DNA from: Bordetella parapertussis | GTDB taxonomy: Bacteria; Pseudomonadota; Gammaproteobacteria; Burkholderiales; SG8-41 | Direction: 5' to 3' | DNA length: 5,913 bases | Assembly (NCBI GenBank): GCA_945863085.1 | Contig: CAMBCD010000185.1 | Location: 1-5,913 of the forward strand | Part shown: in pieces, positions 5,103 to 5,913 of the stretch | Numbering within the stretch: position 1 is the stretch's first letter | How the letters are laid out: every line of letters begins with the position of its first letter | Notes under the pieces: generated by a model | Told to the model about the DNA's origin: nothing | Seen by the model: the letters and a program-made list of their open reading frames with translations, nothing else | The model's database searches: none | Program-made: the position numbers and the translations under genes

Positions 5103-5913
5103 TTACATGTGGTACGCCTTCTCGCCATGTTCGTTGATGTCCAGACCTTCGCGCTCCACTTCTTCCGGCACGCGCAGTCCGATGATCATGTCGACGATCT
5201 TGTAGGCGACCAGTGCCACGACCGCAGACCAGACGATGGCCACACCCACGCCCCACAGCTGGCTGATGACCTGGGTGGTCATGTCGAAGTCCGCAACCTT
5301 GTTGGCTACGTAGTCATAGACACCCGTGCCGCCCAGTGCCGGCGAGACGAACACGCCGGTCAGGATCGAGCCGAGGATGCCGCCGACCGCATGTACGCCG
5401 AACACGTCAAGCGCATCATCCGCGCCCAGCATGCGTTTCAAGCCGTTGACGCCCCACAGGCAGATCACGCCGGCGAGCAGGCCGATGATGATGCCGCCCA
5501 TCGGTCCGACAAAGCCGCAGGCCGGGGTGATCGCCACGAGACCGGCGATGGAGCCGGAAGCCGCGCCGAGCATCGAGGGTTTGCCCTTGAGCATCCACTC
5601 GAAGATCATCCACGACATGGTGGCTGCGGCGGTTGCCAGCAGGGTATTCACCAGTGCGAGGGTTGCGAGGCCGGTCGCTTCCAGGTTGGAGCCGGCGTTG
5701 AAGCCGAACCAGCCCACCCACAGCAGCGCGGCACCGACCATGGTCAGCGTCAGGCTGTGCGGCGACATGGCTTCCTTGCCGAAGCCGACGCGCTTGCCGA
5801 CCAGGTAAGCACCCACCAGACCGGCGATACCGGCATTGATGTGCACCACCGTGCCGCCGGCGAAGTCCAGCGCGCCCTTGGCCCACAGGAAACCGGCATT
5901 CGAGACCACTTTT
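5103..5913 (-). CDS. amtB: Ammonium transporter AmtB, C-terminal part (5' end outside window)
   Basis: Inner-membrane channel that conducts ammonium/ammonia, normally as a trimer gated by the PII protein GlnK. About 269 codons are visible and the reading frame runs off the right edge, so the start is missing; the GTG near the edge is an internal Val codon. The visible part begins around TM5. The twin-histidine pore pair is present: His in DFAGGTVVHINAG (codon 5843-5841) and His in DVFGVHAVGG (codon 5393-5391). They are 150 residues apart, exactly the spacing of H168 and H318 in E. coli AmtB. Hydrophobic helices alternate with short loops up to about 25 residues before the end. The cytoplasmic tail holds GLRVPEE, EREGLD and HGE-AYHM, the conserved GlnK-binding tail. 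The gene ends with TAA, followed by a strong terminator, so it is probably transcribed separately from gshA. A glnK gene upstream is likely from family context but cannot be seen. Confidence 0.96.
   Translation of the reverse strand, partial: KVVSNAGFLWAKGALDFAGGTVVHINAGIAGLVGAYLVGKRVGFGKEAMSPHSLTLTMVGAALLWVGWFGFNAGSNLEATGLATLALVNTLLATAAATMSWMIFEWMLKGKPSMLGAASGSIAGLVAITPACGFVGPMGGIIIGLLAGVICLWGVNGLKRMLGADDALDVFGVHAVGGILGSILTGVFVSPALGGTGVYDYVANKVADFDMTTQVISQLWGVGVAIVWSAVVALVAYKIVDMIIGLRVPEEVEREGLDINEHGEKAYHM

Overview
This window reads as an ordinary chromosomal segment of a betaproteobacterium. The evidence is the gene order (ammonium transporter, gshA, gshB, mannose-type EIIA, HPr, enzyme I), the choice of the 'ferrooxidans-type' glutamate-cysteine ligase rather than the E. 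coli type, and a moderately high GC content. All six genes lie on the minus strand, so transcription runs from high to low coordinates. The genus cannot be named from the sequence alone.

Layout in direction of transcription. At 5913-5103 is the C-terminal part of an AmtB-type ammonium channel whose start lies outside the window. It is closed by a strong intrinsic terminator (5073-5047: 8-bp stem, TTCG loop, seven Ts). After a short GC-rich gap come gshA (4964-3660) and gshB (3663-2725). They overlap by the four bases ATGA and encode the two enzymes of glutathione synthesis. A 95-bp gap leads to a regulatory-type phosphotransferase (PTS) cluster: a stand-alone EIIA of the mannose family (2629-2207), HPr (ptsH, 2226-1957, overlapping the EIIA gene by 20 nt) and enzyme I (ptsI, 1859-132). 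The last 131 bp hold no gene, only a weak candidate promoter for whatever follows to the left.

How the genes work together. Enzyme I takes phosphate from PEP and passes it to His15 of HPr, which passes it to His9 of EIIA. No sugar permease (EIIB/EIIC) is present, and HPr keeps Ser46, the site used by HPr kinase. This fits the incomplete, regulatory PTS known from many Proteobacteria rather than a sugar uptake system. GshA and GshB make gamma-glutamylcysteine and then glutathione.

No new enzyme system is visible. The more interesting signals are in the short intergenic stretches: (i) two arrays of a degenerate 7-bp unit facing each other as an imperfect inverted repeat between ptsH and ptsI; (ii) a very AT-rich patch at the 3' end of gshB that contains a plausible promoter for the PTS genes; (iii) three copies of GGGATGCWG, all in the same orientation, confined to the two PTS intergenic regions; and (iv) a lack of clear Shine-Dalgarno sequences before all five visible start codons.
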